A stretch of 64,000 bases of DNA from JANQRZ01 sp965215165 (GCA_965215165.1 CBDCCX010000006.1:2294001-2358000); one strand, 5' to 3'. Shown: positions 8,220-17,468, counted from the first letter of the stretch. Notes: a model not told the origin generated them from the letters alone. Translations and numbers: made by a program.

Positions 8220-9992
8220 TCAGCGGACGACCGTGAGGCGGCGCGTCTCGGTCCGGTCGTCGGTGCGCAGGCGGACGAGGTAGACCCCGGCCGGCACGCG
8301 GCCCAGTGGCACGCGCTCGGCGTAGCTGCCGGCCGCCTGCACCTCGTCGACGAGCACCGCCACGGTCCGTCCGAGCGCGTCGAGCGCGTCGAGCCGCACT
8401 CGGCCCGCCGTGGCGAGGCCGTAGCGCACCGTCGCCGCGCTGCGCGCCGGGTTCGGGAAGACCTCGGTCGCCGCGCCGACCACGCCGGGCCCGACCGGCA
8501 CGCCGACCGAGGGGCGGACAGGACGCGTCACCGGCGCCGTCGTGACGTGCTGGTACGGCCCGGTCTGCGCACGCGCCCAGACAGTCACCTTGCCCGGCGG
8601 CAGGCCCGCGACCTCGACCTCGAACGGAGCCGAGGTGTCTGCCCCGACGAACGCGCCGTTGGCGAAGACCGCCACGGCGCTGGCCGGGCCATCCACGTCT
8701 ACGCCGACAGTGAACGACTGCCCCGGCTGGATCAGCCCAGGCGCAATCACGAGCGTAGCCTCGGGCGACCCGACGCGGTCAGCAGCGACGGTGGGGTCGA
8801 ACCAGAATGCGCCGGGCTTGGCAAGGTCGAAGCCGAGCGCGGCGCGGGCCGCATACTTCGCGCGGGCCGAGGCGATAGCCTCTTCGAGTCCGTCGGGGAT
8901 TCGCTCCTGCCACGGCGGATTGCCCGGTTCGGCCCACCAGTTGGCCAGCTCGTCGTAGACCCACACGAACTCATCGGTCGTCAGCAGGGCGTGGTAGGTG
9001 TTGTGCTCGGCCCAGTCGCGCTGGAAGTCGGCCGGGTGGCCCCAAGCGTAAAGTCCACTGAGCTCGAAGAGGTAGTCGGGGTACAGCGCATACCCGACCT
9101 GGTGCTCGCGCTGGAACGCGTCGCGGACCTCAGGCGGAATCACGGCGGCGGACTCGTAGCGGACGAAGTCGTAGTTGTCCGTCACCAGGCTGGTCTCGTC
9201 GAGGTAGTACGTCCCCTCGTTGCCGTCGATGAGCGTGAAGCCCGGCGCGGCGGCTTCGATCATCCCGCCGAGGAACGAGGGCAGCAGGGCATACTGCACG
9301 GTCTCCAGCGTCCCGTCGACCTGAGCTTGGGCGTAGGCGATACCGAAGCCCCAAAGCGAGAGAAAGACGAAGGCGTCGCGCTCGGTCTGGAGGGCCTGGA
9401 CGTAGGACGCCCCGCGCGCCTGCACCTGCGCCTGCACGTCGGCAAAGGATCTGCCGGGGTAGAGCTCGGCCGAGTAGACCCACGGGCTGAAGTCGCTGAA
9501 GCCGTAGAACTCGGGGTCGAACCACACGCCGCGCGCCTCGCTCAGGGCGATGCCGCGCGACAGCAGCCGAGCGTTCGAGAGCACCGTGCTCCACAGCGCG
9601 TCGTCGTACCACCCGAACCCCTCGATGCCGGTGCCCTGCTGGTAGACGAAGTTCTCGGTGTACTGCCCCCAGTCGATGTCGCCGAGGCGGTCGAACTGGA
9701 AGTCCGCCGGGTCCCACGGGATGCTGGAGAACGTGAGGAGCGGCTGCCCGACCGCGCCGAGGTCGACGGCCTCGATCTGGCGCCCGTCGCCGAAGTGGAA
9801 CATCAGCCCGTCGAACGGGCGGCCCTGCCAGGACGCAGCGTAGTCCAGGAGCTGGTCGACGCTCGGCGAAGACCAGCCGGAGTGGATCATGGTTTTGTCG
9901 CCGGCTTGGTGGGCCGGGCTCGGCGTGCGGACCTGCGCCGTAACCGCCGGAGCGAGCAAGAGGAGGACGAGGACGAACGTCGAGATGCGCAT
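8220..9992 (-). CDS. secreted putative glycosidase-like protein with Ig-like domain and T9SS tail (paralogue of 2781-4547)
   Basis: 590 residues, same architecture as the gene at 2781-4547. It has a signal peptide (1-19, APAVTAQ) and a barrel-like region with FDGLMFHFGDGR, GVWFDPEFYGFSDFSPW, LIDGNEGTYYLDE, LTTDEFVWVYDELANWW and LGFDLAKPGAFWFDP. An Ig-like module (VVIAPGLIQPGQSFTV onward) and the linker RPVRPSVGVPVGPGVVGA lead to a sorting domain ending RRLTVVR. Identity with the paralogue is very high in the last 170 residues and lower in the barrel, as expected if the ends are homogenised or constrained by export. Only 20 bases separate it from the stop of the 10013-13249 gene, so both are probably expressed from the promoter near 13.3 kb. 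Confidence 0.8.
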   Translation of the reverse strand: MRISTFVLVLLLLAPAVTAQVRTPSPAHQAGDKTMIHSGWSSPSVDQLLDYAASWQGRPFDGLMFHFGDGRQIEAVDLGAVGQPLLTFSSIPWDPADFQFDRLGDIDWGQYTENFVYQQGTGIEGFGWYDDALWSTVLSNARLLSRGIALSEARGVWFDPEFYGFSDFSPWVYSAELYPGRSFADVQAQVQARGASYVQALQTERDAFVFLSLWGFGIAYAQAQVDGTLETVQYALLPSFLGGMIEAAAPGFTLIDGNEGTYYLDETSLVTDNYDFVRYESAAVIPPEVRDAFQREHQVGYALYPDYLFELSGLYAWGHPADFQRDWAEHNTYHALLTTDEFVWVYDELANWWAEPGNPPWQERIPDGLEEAIASARAKYAARAALGFDLAKPGAFWFDPTVAADRVGSPEATLVIAPGLIQPGQSFTVGVDVDGPASAVAVFANGAFVGADTSAPFEVEVAGLPPGKVTVWARAQTGPYQHVTTAPVTRPVRPSVGVPVGPGVVGAATEVFPNPARSAATVRYGLATAGRVRLDALDALGRTVAVLVDEVQAAGSYAERVPLGRVPAGVYLVRLRTDDRTETRRLTVVR

Positions 9993-10012
9993 AGCGTCAG
10001 AGGCGAGTGGGA

Positions 10013-13000
10013 CTAGCGAAGAACCGTGACGCGCTGCGTCTCGGTGCGTCCGGCGGCGCGAAGCCGAACCAGGTAGACGCCGGCCGGAACGCCAGCCAGG
10101 GGCACCCGCTCGGCGTAGCTGCCAGCGGGCTGCACCTCGTCGACGAGCGTCGCCACCGTCCGGCCGAGCGCGTCGAAGACCTCGATCTTCACCGGGCCGG
10201 AAGCGGGCACGCCGTAGCGGAGCACCGCGGCCCCACGCGCAGGGTTCGGATAGACCTTGAGCCCTACGAACGCACCCGGTACCGGCACGGGCGGCGATGT
10301 CACTGGCATCGGTGTAGTGCCCGAGGCCACGGCGCTCGGGTCGAGGCCCGGCTTGAAGGCACGGGCGCGGACCGGCGTCGCCGCCGACACCTCGAACGGG
10401 CCGTCGTAGAGCGCCGAGGTCTCGCCCGGCACCGCGCCGTCGGTGGTGTAGCGCAGACTTGCGCCCGGCGTCAGCGTGGAGAGCGAGACGCGGACCGAGG
10501 CCGGGCCGGCCGGGCGGCGCTCGATGAACGGCATCCCGGCGCGGCCGATCTCATAGCCGGTGAGCGTCTGCGCGCGCGGGTGGTAGTAACGGTCGAAGAA
10601 GTTGGGGTCGTCCCCATACTCTTCCCACAGCTCTTCTAGCTCGGCGAGAATCGGGAGGTACTGCGCGTCGAAGCCGCTCACGTCCGGGTTGCCACGCCCG
10701 CCCCAGACGAGCGCGACGAGGTACTTCTCGACGCCCTCGAAGCCGGTCCACCCGTCGCCCTTGGTCACGCCGACGGCATTGGCGCGGCGGAACTGCCCGG
10801 TCACGTAGCGCGCCCACGACCAGTCGGCTCCGGCATCAGCCTGGGCGTTCTCGGCCATGTAGGTCGCCGTGGCGTAGGTGTAGATGAACGGGCGGAACGC
10901 CGCCCCGGCGACGCCCGACTGCGGGAAGCTGTCGTGGATGATGACGGTCCCGCCGGGATAGACATCGCCCCGCAGCCGGCGCATGGCGATGTAGGCCGAG
11001 AGCCAGTCGTCCTGGGCGAGGCCATCGGAGTACATCCCCTCCATGCCGTACTCGTCGCGCCAGCGGGCGATCTCGTCGGCGAAGACCTTGGGGTCGCGGC
11101 TGAAGTAGAACCACTGCGAGAAGTACGAGGCCCAGCGGTCGCCGGCGGCCTGGACGGCCGGGACGTAGTTGGTGTAAGCGTTGTCGGTGCGGGGTTCGTA
11201 GCGCGGGCCGAAGCTCATCGCCCACCCGCGCTGGCTCACGTTCCACAGCAGCCAGTCGCTGACGATTTCCGGCGTCGAGTAGTCGTCGGCCGGCTCGCCG
11301 AAGCCGATCAGGCTCCAGGCGAAGTCAAACGACTGTGCCCAGTCGTAGGCGCGGCTCGGGAAGGCGCTCACAAAGAGGCGCTCGCCGGGGCTGACCTCGG
11401 CCCGAGCCCGCCAGCCCGGCGCGGCGTCGCCCGGCGTGTTGAGGTCGTCCGGCGCAATCCCGAGGAACGGGAGGGCACCGAGCGCGCTCAGCCGGGGCAT
11501 CCGCCCGGTGCCGAGCGGGACGTGGACGTTCGCTGTGAAGCCGCCGAAGTCGTCCATCGAGAAGAGGTCGCCCCGTTCGAGCCGGTTGAAGTCGCCCCCG
11601 AGCCGGCTCTCGACGGTCGCCGAAAGCTCGGTATGCGGGCTGATGACCGCCGCGCCGTCGGCCTGCACCCCGACGGTCAGCGCGTTCCCGACGAGCACCA
11701 CCACGTCGTCCGACTGCTGCTGCACGCTCAGCCCTGACAGATCGAGACCCGAGACCAGCGACAGCTCGCGCTCCACCCCGGCGCGTTGCCCGACGGCGAG
11801 CGTCCCGGCCGCGCGGTCGAACGCGAACGCGGCCCCGAGCGTCTCGACCGTAATCACAGCCCCATCGTCCTCGACGCCGTCGATCTGCATGGCGAGCTCG
11901 CCCGGACCGCCGGGGAAGGTGACGCCCTCGCCCGGTGCGAATGCCGTGAGGGGCTCTTCGGGAAGCTCTGTGATAACGTAGTCGGCGATCTCGAAGGCCA
12001 CGTCGTCGTCGAAGCCGGGGCCGTACTCGTGGATGCCAAAGGCGAGGCGGACGTGCTCGGCCGCCGGCCAGTGTGGGGTGAAGCGCCACGTCCAGCGCTG
12101 CCAGCCGTCCGGCCCCTCGGTAATGGCCGGCATCCCGCCGTAGCGTGCCCCTTCGAGGTTGGCATCGACCGGCGCATCGGCCTCCTCCGTACCCCAGATG
12201 ATGGCGCTGATCTCCCAGGTCGCGCGCGGGAAGTCGGCGCGGATGAGGGTGGAGACCTCGTAGGTCCGGTTCGGGCGGATCGGGATGGTGCGGACGAACT
12301 CGGGCCGGGTGTCGGCCTCGTCGATGCCGTCCGGGTCGGCGACACTCAGGGCGTAGGTCGCTACGCCGTCGTAGACCGGCGCCCAGCGGAGCGGGACGGC
12401 AGTGCTGTTGTCGAAGGCGAGACCACGCGCGCGCAGGTCGCCGTCGGGTGTGCGGAGGACGGTGCCGCCCTGCGGGTCGACGTCGAGGAGGGCGGTGAAG
12501 CCCGGCGGTGGAGCGGGCAGGCCAGTCTCCTCCGGGGTCTCGACCGTCACGTTGTCGATGGCGGAGCGCCCGGCATAGGCCGTGCCCCAGTTGAAGAAGG
12601 CCCCGAGCGCACCCGTCCCCGTCGCCCGGTTCAGGCTCGTCTCGATGCCCTTGTCCACGCCATCGATTTCGAGCCGAAGCGTGTTGGCGTCCAGATCGTA
12701 GACCAGCCCAACTCGGTGCCACGTCCCGGCGTCCAGCCCCGCGTTGTCGGGGTAGACCACGCCCTCGAACTCGCCCGTCGCCGTGTCGTAGTCGAGCAGG
12801 CCGACCGAGAGACCGGTTTCGGAAAAGCTCAGGATCGTCGAGCCCATGTCCTCCTCAGTCTCGTCGTAGAGCCGGAGAAAGGCGAACCCGTCGCCTGGCC
12901 CCTCGGCGATCAGGTCGAACCCGACCCGGACGATGCCCTCAGTCACGATGCCAGCCACCAGGGCGTGGTCGAAGTCGAGCAGGTAGTAGTCGCCGGCCGT

Positions 13001-13249
13001 GGAGGCGTCCACGCGAGCAACGTTCCCTGAGGCCGTCGAGGCTCCGATGTTGCCGAAGACGGGCGCGACGCGGACGCGAGCCTCGACCTCGCCGAAGGCT
13101 CTCGTGGGGCGCAGGCCGCCCAGCCCGCGCACCGTCTCCGGCGCACTGCCGACGGGGTCCTGCTCGAAAGTCACGTCAAAGGCCGTGACCTGGGCTAGGG
13201 CTGGGAGCGGGAAGGCAAGGAGGGCAGCCGCAAAGAGGAGTCTAGACAT
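10013..13249 (-). CDS. large secreted multidomain putative glycoside hydrolase with T9SS tail
   Basis: 1078 residues. Signal peptide 1-19 (PLPALAQ). About 22-250: a concanavalin/LamG-like sandwich (DYYLLDFDHALVAG, GTWHRVGLVYDLDANTLRLEIDG, ending SAIDNVTVE). About 260-440: a beta domain with NRTYEVSTLIRADFP and WQRWTWRFTP, like a carbohydrate-binding module. About 450-940: a probable barrel with WLLWNVSQRGWAMSFGPRY, YGMEGMYSDGLAQDDW and GTVIIHDSFPQSG. About 945-1000: a chitobiase C-terminal-type module (SLRYTTDGAVPGETSALYDGPF). Then the sorting domain (YPNPARGAAVLRY, VFDALGRTVATL, VPAGVYLVRL, QRVTVLR). The mix of modules points to polysaccharide binding and cleavage outside the cell. It is the first gene of a two-gene unit with 8220-9992. 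A phased CCTCAG pair lies 108 bp upstream of its start. Confidence 0.8.
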   Translation of the reverse strand: MSRLLFAAALLAFPLPALAQVTAFDVTFEQDPVGSAPETVRGLGGLRPTRAFGEVEARVRVAPVFGNIGASTASGNVARVDASTAGDYYLLDFDHALVAGIVTEGIVRVGFDLIAEGPGDGFAFLRLYDETEEDMGSTILSFSETGLSVGLLDYDTATGEFEGVVYPDNAGLDAGTWHRVGLVYDLDANTLRLEIDGVDKGIETSLNRATGTGALGAFFNWGTAYAGRSAIDNVTVETPEETGLPAPPPGFTALLDVDPQGGTVLRTPDGDLRARGLAFDNSTAVPLRWAPVYDGVATYALSVADPDGIDEADTRPEFVRTIPIRPNRTYEVSTLIRADFPRATWEISAIIWGTEEADAPVDANLEGARYGGMPAITEGPDGWQRWTWRFTPHWPAAEHVRLAFGIHEYGPGFDDDVAFEIADYVITELPEEPLTAFAPGEGVTFPGGPGELAMQIDGVEDDGAVITVETLGAAFAFDRAAGTLAVGQRAGVERELSLVSGLDLSGLSVQQQSDDVVVLVGNALTVGVQADGAAVISPHTELSATVESRLGGDFNRLERGDLFSMDDFGGFTANVHVPLGTGRMPRLSALGALPFLGIAPDDLNTPGDAAPGWRARAEVSPGERLFVSAFPSRAYDWAQSFDFAWSLIGFGEPADDYSTPEIVSDWLLWNVSQRGWAMSFGPRYEPRTDNAYTNYVPAVQAAGDRWASYFSQWFYFSRDPKVFADEIARWRDEYGMEGMYSDGLAQDDWLSAYIAMRRLRGDVYPGGTVIIHDSFPQSGVAGAAFRPFIYTYATATYMAENAQADAGADWSWARYVTGQFRRANAVGVTKGDGWTGFEGVEKYLVALVWGGRGNPDVSGFDAQYLPILAELEELWEEYGDDPNFFDRYYHPRAQTLTGYEIGRAGMPFIERRPAGPASVRVSLSTLTPGASLRYTTDGAVPGETSALYDGPFEVSAATPVRARAFKPGLDPSAVASGTTPMPVTSPPVPVPGAFVGLKVYPNPARGAAVLRYGVPASGPVKIEVFDALGRTVATLVDEVQPAGSYAERVPLAGVPAGVYLVRLRAAGRTETQRVTVLR

Positions 13250-13562
13250 GGCGAAGTTACGATGGAAGCAAGGGTGGGGTCTCTGCTGACACAGGGGGGC
13301 GTATGTTACACTCGCGTCGCAATAATCCCATGGGCAAGACCTGACGGTTCCCTGAGGTTTTGCTACGAACGGAGTGGAAAGGCGGCGAGGGCATGGCAGG
13401 AGGACTGATTCAGAGGGCGAGACCGCGGCGGACGGACGGTGTGCGAGCTACAGAGAGCCCATCGAGGGTTGGAGGTACCGTGGAGCACGCACCGCCTGGC
13501 GCGCTCTCCTAGGATCCAGAAGTGAGCGGTGCCGTAACGTCCTCCTACTCGCCTTGACCACT
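13250..13562. other. divergent intergenic region between the glycosidase unit and its putative regulator
   Basis: 313 bases without a convincing gene. It contains the CCTCAG-type repeat pair at 13341-13357, oriented toward the minus-strand gene, and must hold the promoters of both divergent genes. No clear TAnnTTTG element or hairpin terminator is visible. Confidence 0.5.
13341..13357 (-). promoter_or_regulatory. putative operator: CCTCAG-type pair, 11-bp phase
   Basis: On the minus strand, CCTCAG begins at 13357 and CGTCAG at 13346, exactly 11 bases apart; the first copy is preceded by AAAA. The first repeat starts 108 bases upstream of the ATG at 13249. The same hexamer, phase and distance recur before the genes at 15898 and 17536. 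Confidence 0.5.
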
Positions 13563-15740
13563 ATGACAGCCTCTGACGCCTACCTCCTCACCGTTGCTCC
13601 TTTCTGCGTCGCCGGCTACCAGGTCCGACCGTCGCTCCTCGAAGTCGAGCTCGGTGGGGAGGTCCGCACGCTCGAACCAAAAGTGATGGGAGTGCTCTGC
13701 CACCTCGCCGAGCGGCCGGGTAAGACCGTCTCGCGGCGCGAGTTGCTCGACCGGGGCTGGTCGGGCACCGTGGTAGGCGACGAGGTGCTCACGCGGTGTG
13801 TCTCCGAGCTTCGCAAAGCCTTTGGCGATGACGCTCGCGCACCGACCGTAGTGGGGACCGTCCCCCGCATCGGGTACAGGCTCCTAGCGCCTGTCGAATG
13901 GGAACCGGACAGGGCCGAGCTGGGCGGCGCAGAATCGGACGCGAAGCCTGAGCCGAGCCCGGCACGGGACACCGCGCCGGGCGCTCCGCAACGCGAGGCG
14001 CTAAAGCCGCTCTGGTGGGCAGCAGGAGTCTCGGCGCTCGCCCTCTTCGTCGCAGGGTACGCCTGGACGGTGCGCTCGCCGGACGCCGGCTCCGCCGCGT
14101 CCGAGGTCTTCGCGCGCCCTCTTACCGCGACGCCGGGCTACGAGATGGAGCCCGCCCTCGCGCCCGATGGGCAGCGCGTCGCCTACGTCGGCGGCGAACG
14201 CGGCCCATCGGGCCTCTTCGTGCTGCCCACCGATGGCGGCGAGGCGCTAAAGCTGGTGCAGGGCCGGGACGCGCTGACCTCCCCTCGCTGGACTCCGGAC
14301 GGCACGCGGATCGCCTACATCGACCACGACCGAAGCGCAGAGACCCTGCCGGACGAGGCCTGCCTGATTATGGAGGTCTCCGCGCTCGGCGGGCCGGAGC
14401 GCGTCGTCGGGCCCTGCCCCGGGGGAGCGGCCCGGACGCTCGACTGGACCCCGGACGGGCAGGCGCTCATCGTAGGCGGCGACGAGGCCGGCGCGCCCAC
14501 CCTCTCCCGCGTCGAGCGCGCGAGCGGGGCCGCGCGCGCGCTCGCGTACGAGCGTCCCGGCGGGGCCATCGACGACACTCCCCGCGTCTCGGCCGACGGG
14601 CGCCGCGTGCTGTTCCTCCGCACCGTAGGCGGCAGTGCCACGACCGTCCGCGTGCTCGACCTCGAGGCCGAGCGCGTCACCGCGCTGGCGTCGAGCGCGA
14701 GAGGCGTGGTGGGGCTGGACTGGCTGCCGGACGGCGGGGTCGTCTACGCTGTCACGCAGGCGTTCCGCGGTGAGCTGTGGCGGCTCGCCGCGGCCGATGG
14801 GGCCTCCGCCCCCGAGCGGCTCCGCGTGCTCGACCCCGGCTTGAGGCCGGACGTCGCCGCCGGACGCCTCGTATTCGAGCGGTGGCGCGTCGACGGAGGG
14901 CTCGCCACGTTCCACCCTGAGCGACCGGGCGAGCTCACCCCGTTCGCCCCGTCGACAGCGTTCGACGCCCACGCTCAGATCTCGCCCGACGGGCAGCGCG
15001 TGGCGTTCCTCTCGGAGCGCTCAGGCTCGCTTCAGGTGTGGGTCAGCGGGCGCGACGGCTCCCGCCCCCGCGCCGTAACCGACCTCCCCGGCATCGCGCT
15101 CAGCCCGCCGCGGTGGTCGCCCGATGGCCTCCGCCTCGCCTTCACCGCGCTCGACGCCGACGGCGCCGACGTGTTCGTGCTCGACCATGTCGGGGGTGCG
15201 TTGGAGCAACCGCGACGGCTGGCCGTGGCCGGCAACGAGGTGCGTCCCGCTTGGTCGGCTGACGGGCGCTGGCTCTACGTCGCCTCCGACCGCTCGGGCG
15301 ACCTTCAGATCTGGCGCGTCCCTGTCGGCGGCGGCGGCGGCGTGCAGCTGACGGCGGACGGCGGCGTGGTGGTGCAGCCCTCGCCCGACGGCCGCACCCT
15401 CTACACGATGAAGCCCAGCGCACCGGGGGTGTGGGTTCGCACAGGGGACGGGGGCGAGGACACACGGCTCCTCGCCGACCTCGCGCCTCGCTACTTCCAC
15501 CTCCACCGCTGGGCACCGGCGGACGACGGCCTCGTCTACGTAGATCGACCGGCAGGGGCGCAGTACGAGACGCTGCGCTCGACAACTTCGGCTGAGCCCC
15601 TCTTCCGCTTTCCCGAGAGCCGCGCCGTCCACACGCTGTCGTGGTCGCCCGACGATGGCCCGGCGATCGCCGGGCTGATCGACCGGCGCGAGGTGGACCT
15701 CGCGCTCGCGGACCTCGCCGGGTCGGAGCGCACGCGGTGA
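13563..15740 (+). CDS. CadC-type membrane-bound transcriptional regulator: winged helix, one TM, TolB-like propeller
   Basis: 725 residues from the ATG at 13563; the longer upstream frame lacks domain character. Residues 20-110 are an OmpR/PhoB-type winged helix (LEPKVMGVLCHLAERPGKTVSR, ELLDRGW, VLTRCVSELRKAFGDD, TVPRIGYRLLAPV), including the wing GYRL. Residues 149-170 are a single hydrophobic segment after a Pro-rich linker, which would place the rest in the periplasm. That rest is a TolB/WD40-like propeller with repeated LAPDGQRVAY, WTPDGTRIAY, WSPDGLRLAF and WSADGRWLYV units. One-component CadC-like proteins sense an outside signal and bind DNA from the membrane. The gene lies between the divergent glycosidase unit and two HAF genes, all with phased CCTCAG repeats, which makes them its likely targets. 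Confidence 0.88.
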   Translation: MTASDAYLLTVAPFCVAGYQVRPSLLEVELGGEVRTLEPKVMGVLCHLAERPGKTVSRRELLDRGWSGTVVGDEVLTRCVSELRKAFGDDARAPTVVGTVPRIGYRLLAPVEWEPDRAELGGAESDAKPEPSPARDTAPGAPQREALKPLWWAAGVSALALFVAGYAWTVRSPDAGSAASEVFARPLTATPGYEMEPALAPDGQRVAYVGGERGPSGLFVLPTDGGEALKLVQGRDALTSPRWTPDGTRIAYIDHDRSAETLPDEACLIMEVSALGGPERVVGPCPGGAARTLDWTPDGQALIVGGDEAGAPTLSRVERASGAARALAYERPGGAIDDTPRVSADGRRVLFLRTVGGSATTVRVLDLEAERVTALASSARGVVGLDWLPDGGVVYAVTQAFRGELWRLAAADGASAPERLRVLDPGLRPDVAAGRLVFERWRVDGGLATFHPERPGELTPFAPSTAFDAHAQISPDGQRVAFLSERSGSLQVWVSGRDGSRPRAVTDLPGIALSPPRWSPDGLRLAFTALDADGADVFVLDHVGGALEQPRRLAVAGNEVRPAWSADGRWLYVASDRSGDLQIWRVPVGGGGGVQLTADGGVVVQPSPDGRTLYTMKPSAPGVWVRTGDGGEDTRLLADLAPRYFHLHRWAPADDGLVYVDRPAGAQYETLRSTTSAEPLFRFPESRAVHTLSWSPDDGPAIAGLIDRREVDLALADLAGSERTR

Positions 15741-15792
15741 GCGCTCAGCGCGGCGCGCCGACCTGGGGCTGCGCGAGGGGCTCCGACTCGGG

Positions 15793-15831
15793 CCTCAGCG
15801 GTCCCTCAGCTCCATCTTCGACGGGCCTCAG
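15793..15831 (+). promoter_or_regulatory. putative operator: three CCTCAG repeats in 11-bp phase
   Basis: Exact CCTCAG hexamers begin at 15793, 15804 and 15826, that is spacings of 11 and 22 bases. The first lies 105 bases before the ATG at 15898. Winged-helix regulators of the OmpR/PhoB fold bind tandem sites with 11-bp spacing. Confidence 0.6.
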
Positions 15832-15897
15832 GCGTAGGCCTCGCCCCGCTCGCGAGATTGGGACCGTCTCCGTATCCCGAACTCTCTCCCAGACGCC

Positions 15898-17355
15898 ATG
15901 GCTCGCCTCCACGTCGCGCTCGCCCTCCTGTTCTTTGCCGTCCCGCTCCGAGCTCAGGAGGTTCCCACCTACTCGCTCACCCTCGTCACCACTAACAGTG
16001 CCGGCGGCAATGCTAATGTCGTCACCGACAACGGCCTAGTCGGCGGCTCCCTTGCCCTCTTCGACGCGCCCGGCATCATCGACCCGACTGAGGCCTATCT
16101 CTGGCAGGACGGCGAGATCATCTGGCAAGGCTCGCTCGGGCTAGAAGCCGCGGGCATCGGTGACATCAATACCGCCGGCGACGCCGCCGGTGTGGCAGCC
16201 GAGGCTGGCGACGGGTTCAACGGCGAGTTCAGAGCCTTTGCCCGCACTGCCGGCGGCGATCCTGTGGGCCTGCCCGCGCTCCCGCTCCAGCCAGGATTCG
16301 ACCTCGTCTCGTCTAGCTTCGACCTCAATGACGCCGGCCTCGTCGTCGGCAACGCTCGCACTGACGACGACGACTGGCCGAACGGCGCTTTCAACGCGTA
16401 CCACGCCGTCGTCTGGGCGCCGAGTGGCGATGGGACCTACGCCGTCACTGACCTCGGCACGCTCGGCGGCGGCTACAGCCGCGCTGTAGCGATCAACAAT
16501 GCTGGCGTCATCGCTGGGGCGGCCGTCCCGCCTCAGAACGGACCGGCCCCCGACATCATCCGCGCCGTCCGCTGGAAGAAGAACGGCAGTGGGACGTACG
16601 AGATCGAGGACCTCGGCCTCATCTCGCCAGGCGACACCTTCTCCGAGGCCAAGGAGGTCAACGAGAAGGGACAGATCATGGGCGAGGCGTTTGGACCGGG
16701 CAACACACTCTCCCCAGCAGTCTGGGAGCCCGACGGCACCGGCCGCCGCTACCCCGTCCCCGCGGGCGTCGTCGACTGCACCGCAGAGGACTTCAACGAA
16801 GACACCACGGTCGTCGGGCAGTGCAGCGACCTCTCTTCCCCCGACCGGATCCAGGCGGCGGTCTGGCTCGACGAGACGCTGTACTTCCTGCGCGACCTCG
16901 TCGACGATTCCGCCGAGGGGTGGACCTTCCAGCGCGCTGTGGGGATCAACAACTTCGGGTGGATCGTCGGCGTCGGCCAGCGCGCCGGGTTTGCCGACAG
17001 CGAGGGGCGCCCCGAGAACTTCGGGTTCTTGCTCAAGCCCACCGAACCCGTGGCGACCGAGCCGGTGGCCGAGGCGGTCCCGCTCGCTCTCGTCGCTGCG
17101 CCCAACCCGCTCGGACGCTCCGGCACCCGGTTGTCGTTTACGATCCCCGCCGCGCGCGAAGCCTCCGTCGAAGTGTTCGACGTGCGGGGCCGCCGCGTCC
17201 GCTCGCTCCGCGCTGGCCCGCTCCCTGCCGGGGCCCACACGGTGATGTGGGACGGGCGTGACGCGACGGGACGGATGCTTCCGAGCGGTGTCTACCTCGT
17301 CCACCTCCGCACCGAGACCGAACACACTACACGGCGGGTGACGATCGTCCGGTAG
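15898..17355 (+). CDS. secreted HAF-repeat protein with FlgD-like/T9SS tail
   Basis: 485 residues. Signal peptide 1-19 (PLRAQ). The body holds HAF-type repeats of the form AVVWAPSGDGTYAVTDLGTLGGGYSRAVAINN, then EIEDLGLISPGD, VNEKGQIMGEAFGPG and INNFGWIVGVGQRAG. DLGTLGG followed by A..IN..G.I.G is the signature of extracellular HAF-repeat proteins. These are thought to fold as propellers; their molecular function is not established. The end is a FlgD-like Ig sorting domain (APNPLGRSGTRLSFTI, VFDVRGRRVRSL, MLPSGVYLVHL, RRVTIVR). It is paralogous to the next gene, with an 89-bp stretch that is identical. The start is supported by the signal peptide. The phased CCTCAG array upstream suggests control by the adjacent membrane regulator. 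Confidence 0.85.
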   Translation: MARLHVALALLFFAVPLRAQEVPTYSLTLVTTNSAGGNANVVTDNGLVGGSLALFDAPGIIDPTEAYLWQDGEIIWQGSLGLEAAGIGDINTAGDAAGVAAEAGDGFNGEFRAFARTAGGDPVGLPALPLQPGFDLVSSSFDLNDAGLVVGNARTDDDDWPNGAFNAYHAVVWAPSGDGTYAVTDLGTLGGGYSRAVAINNAGVIAGAAVPPQNGPAPDIIRAVRWKKNGSGTYEIEDLGLISPGDTFSEAKEVNEKGQIMGEAFGPGNTLSPAVWEPDGTGRRYPVPAGVVDCTAEDFNEDTTVVGQCSDLSSPDRIQAAVWLDETLYFLRDLVDDSAEGWTFQRAVGINNFGWIVGVGQRAGFADSEGRPENFGFLLKPTEPVATEPVAEAVPLALVAAPNPLGRSGTRLSFTIPAAREASVEVFDVRGRRVRSLRAGPLPAGAHTVMWDGRDATGRMLPSGVYLVHLRTETEHTTRRVTIVR

Positions 17356-17429
17356 CCCCACCTGAGCGCGTGAGGTTAGGTCATCGCCCGGATGGTGCAA
17401 CGGCGAGGGGCCGACACCCCTTACCGAAA

Positions 17430-17468
17430 CCTCAGGAATGCCTAGAGTCCCTCTCAGGACTCCCTCAC
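17430..17468 (+). promoter_or_regulatory. putative operator: four CCTCAG-like repeats in 11-bp phase
   Basis: CCTCAG (17430), CCTAGA (17441), TCTCAG (17452) and CCTCAC (17463) follow one another at exactly 11 bases. The first lies 106 bases before the ATG at 17536 and shares the flank AAACCTCAGG with the site at 13357. A near-consensus TACTTTCG at 17479-17486 could be the promoter -7 element, and a GTCCGC/GCGGAC hairpin follows at 17492-17506. Confidence 0.6.

Noticed and set aside
13374..13562. Longer start for the CadC-type regulator
   Set aside because: The 63 extra residues are Arg-rich and unlike the family; the winged helix starts soon after the ATG at 13563.
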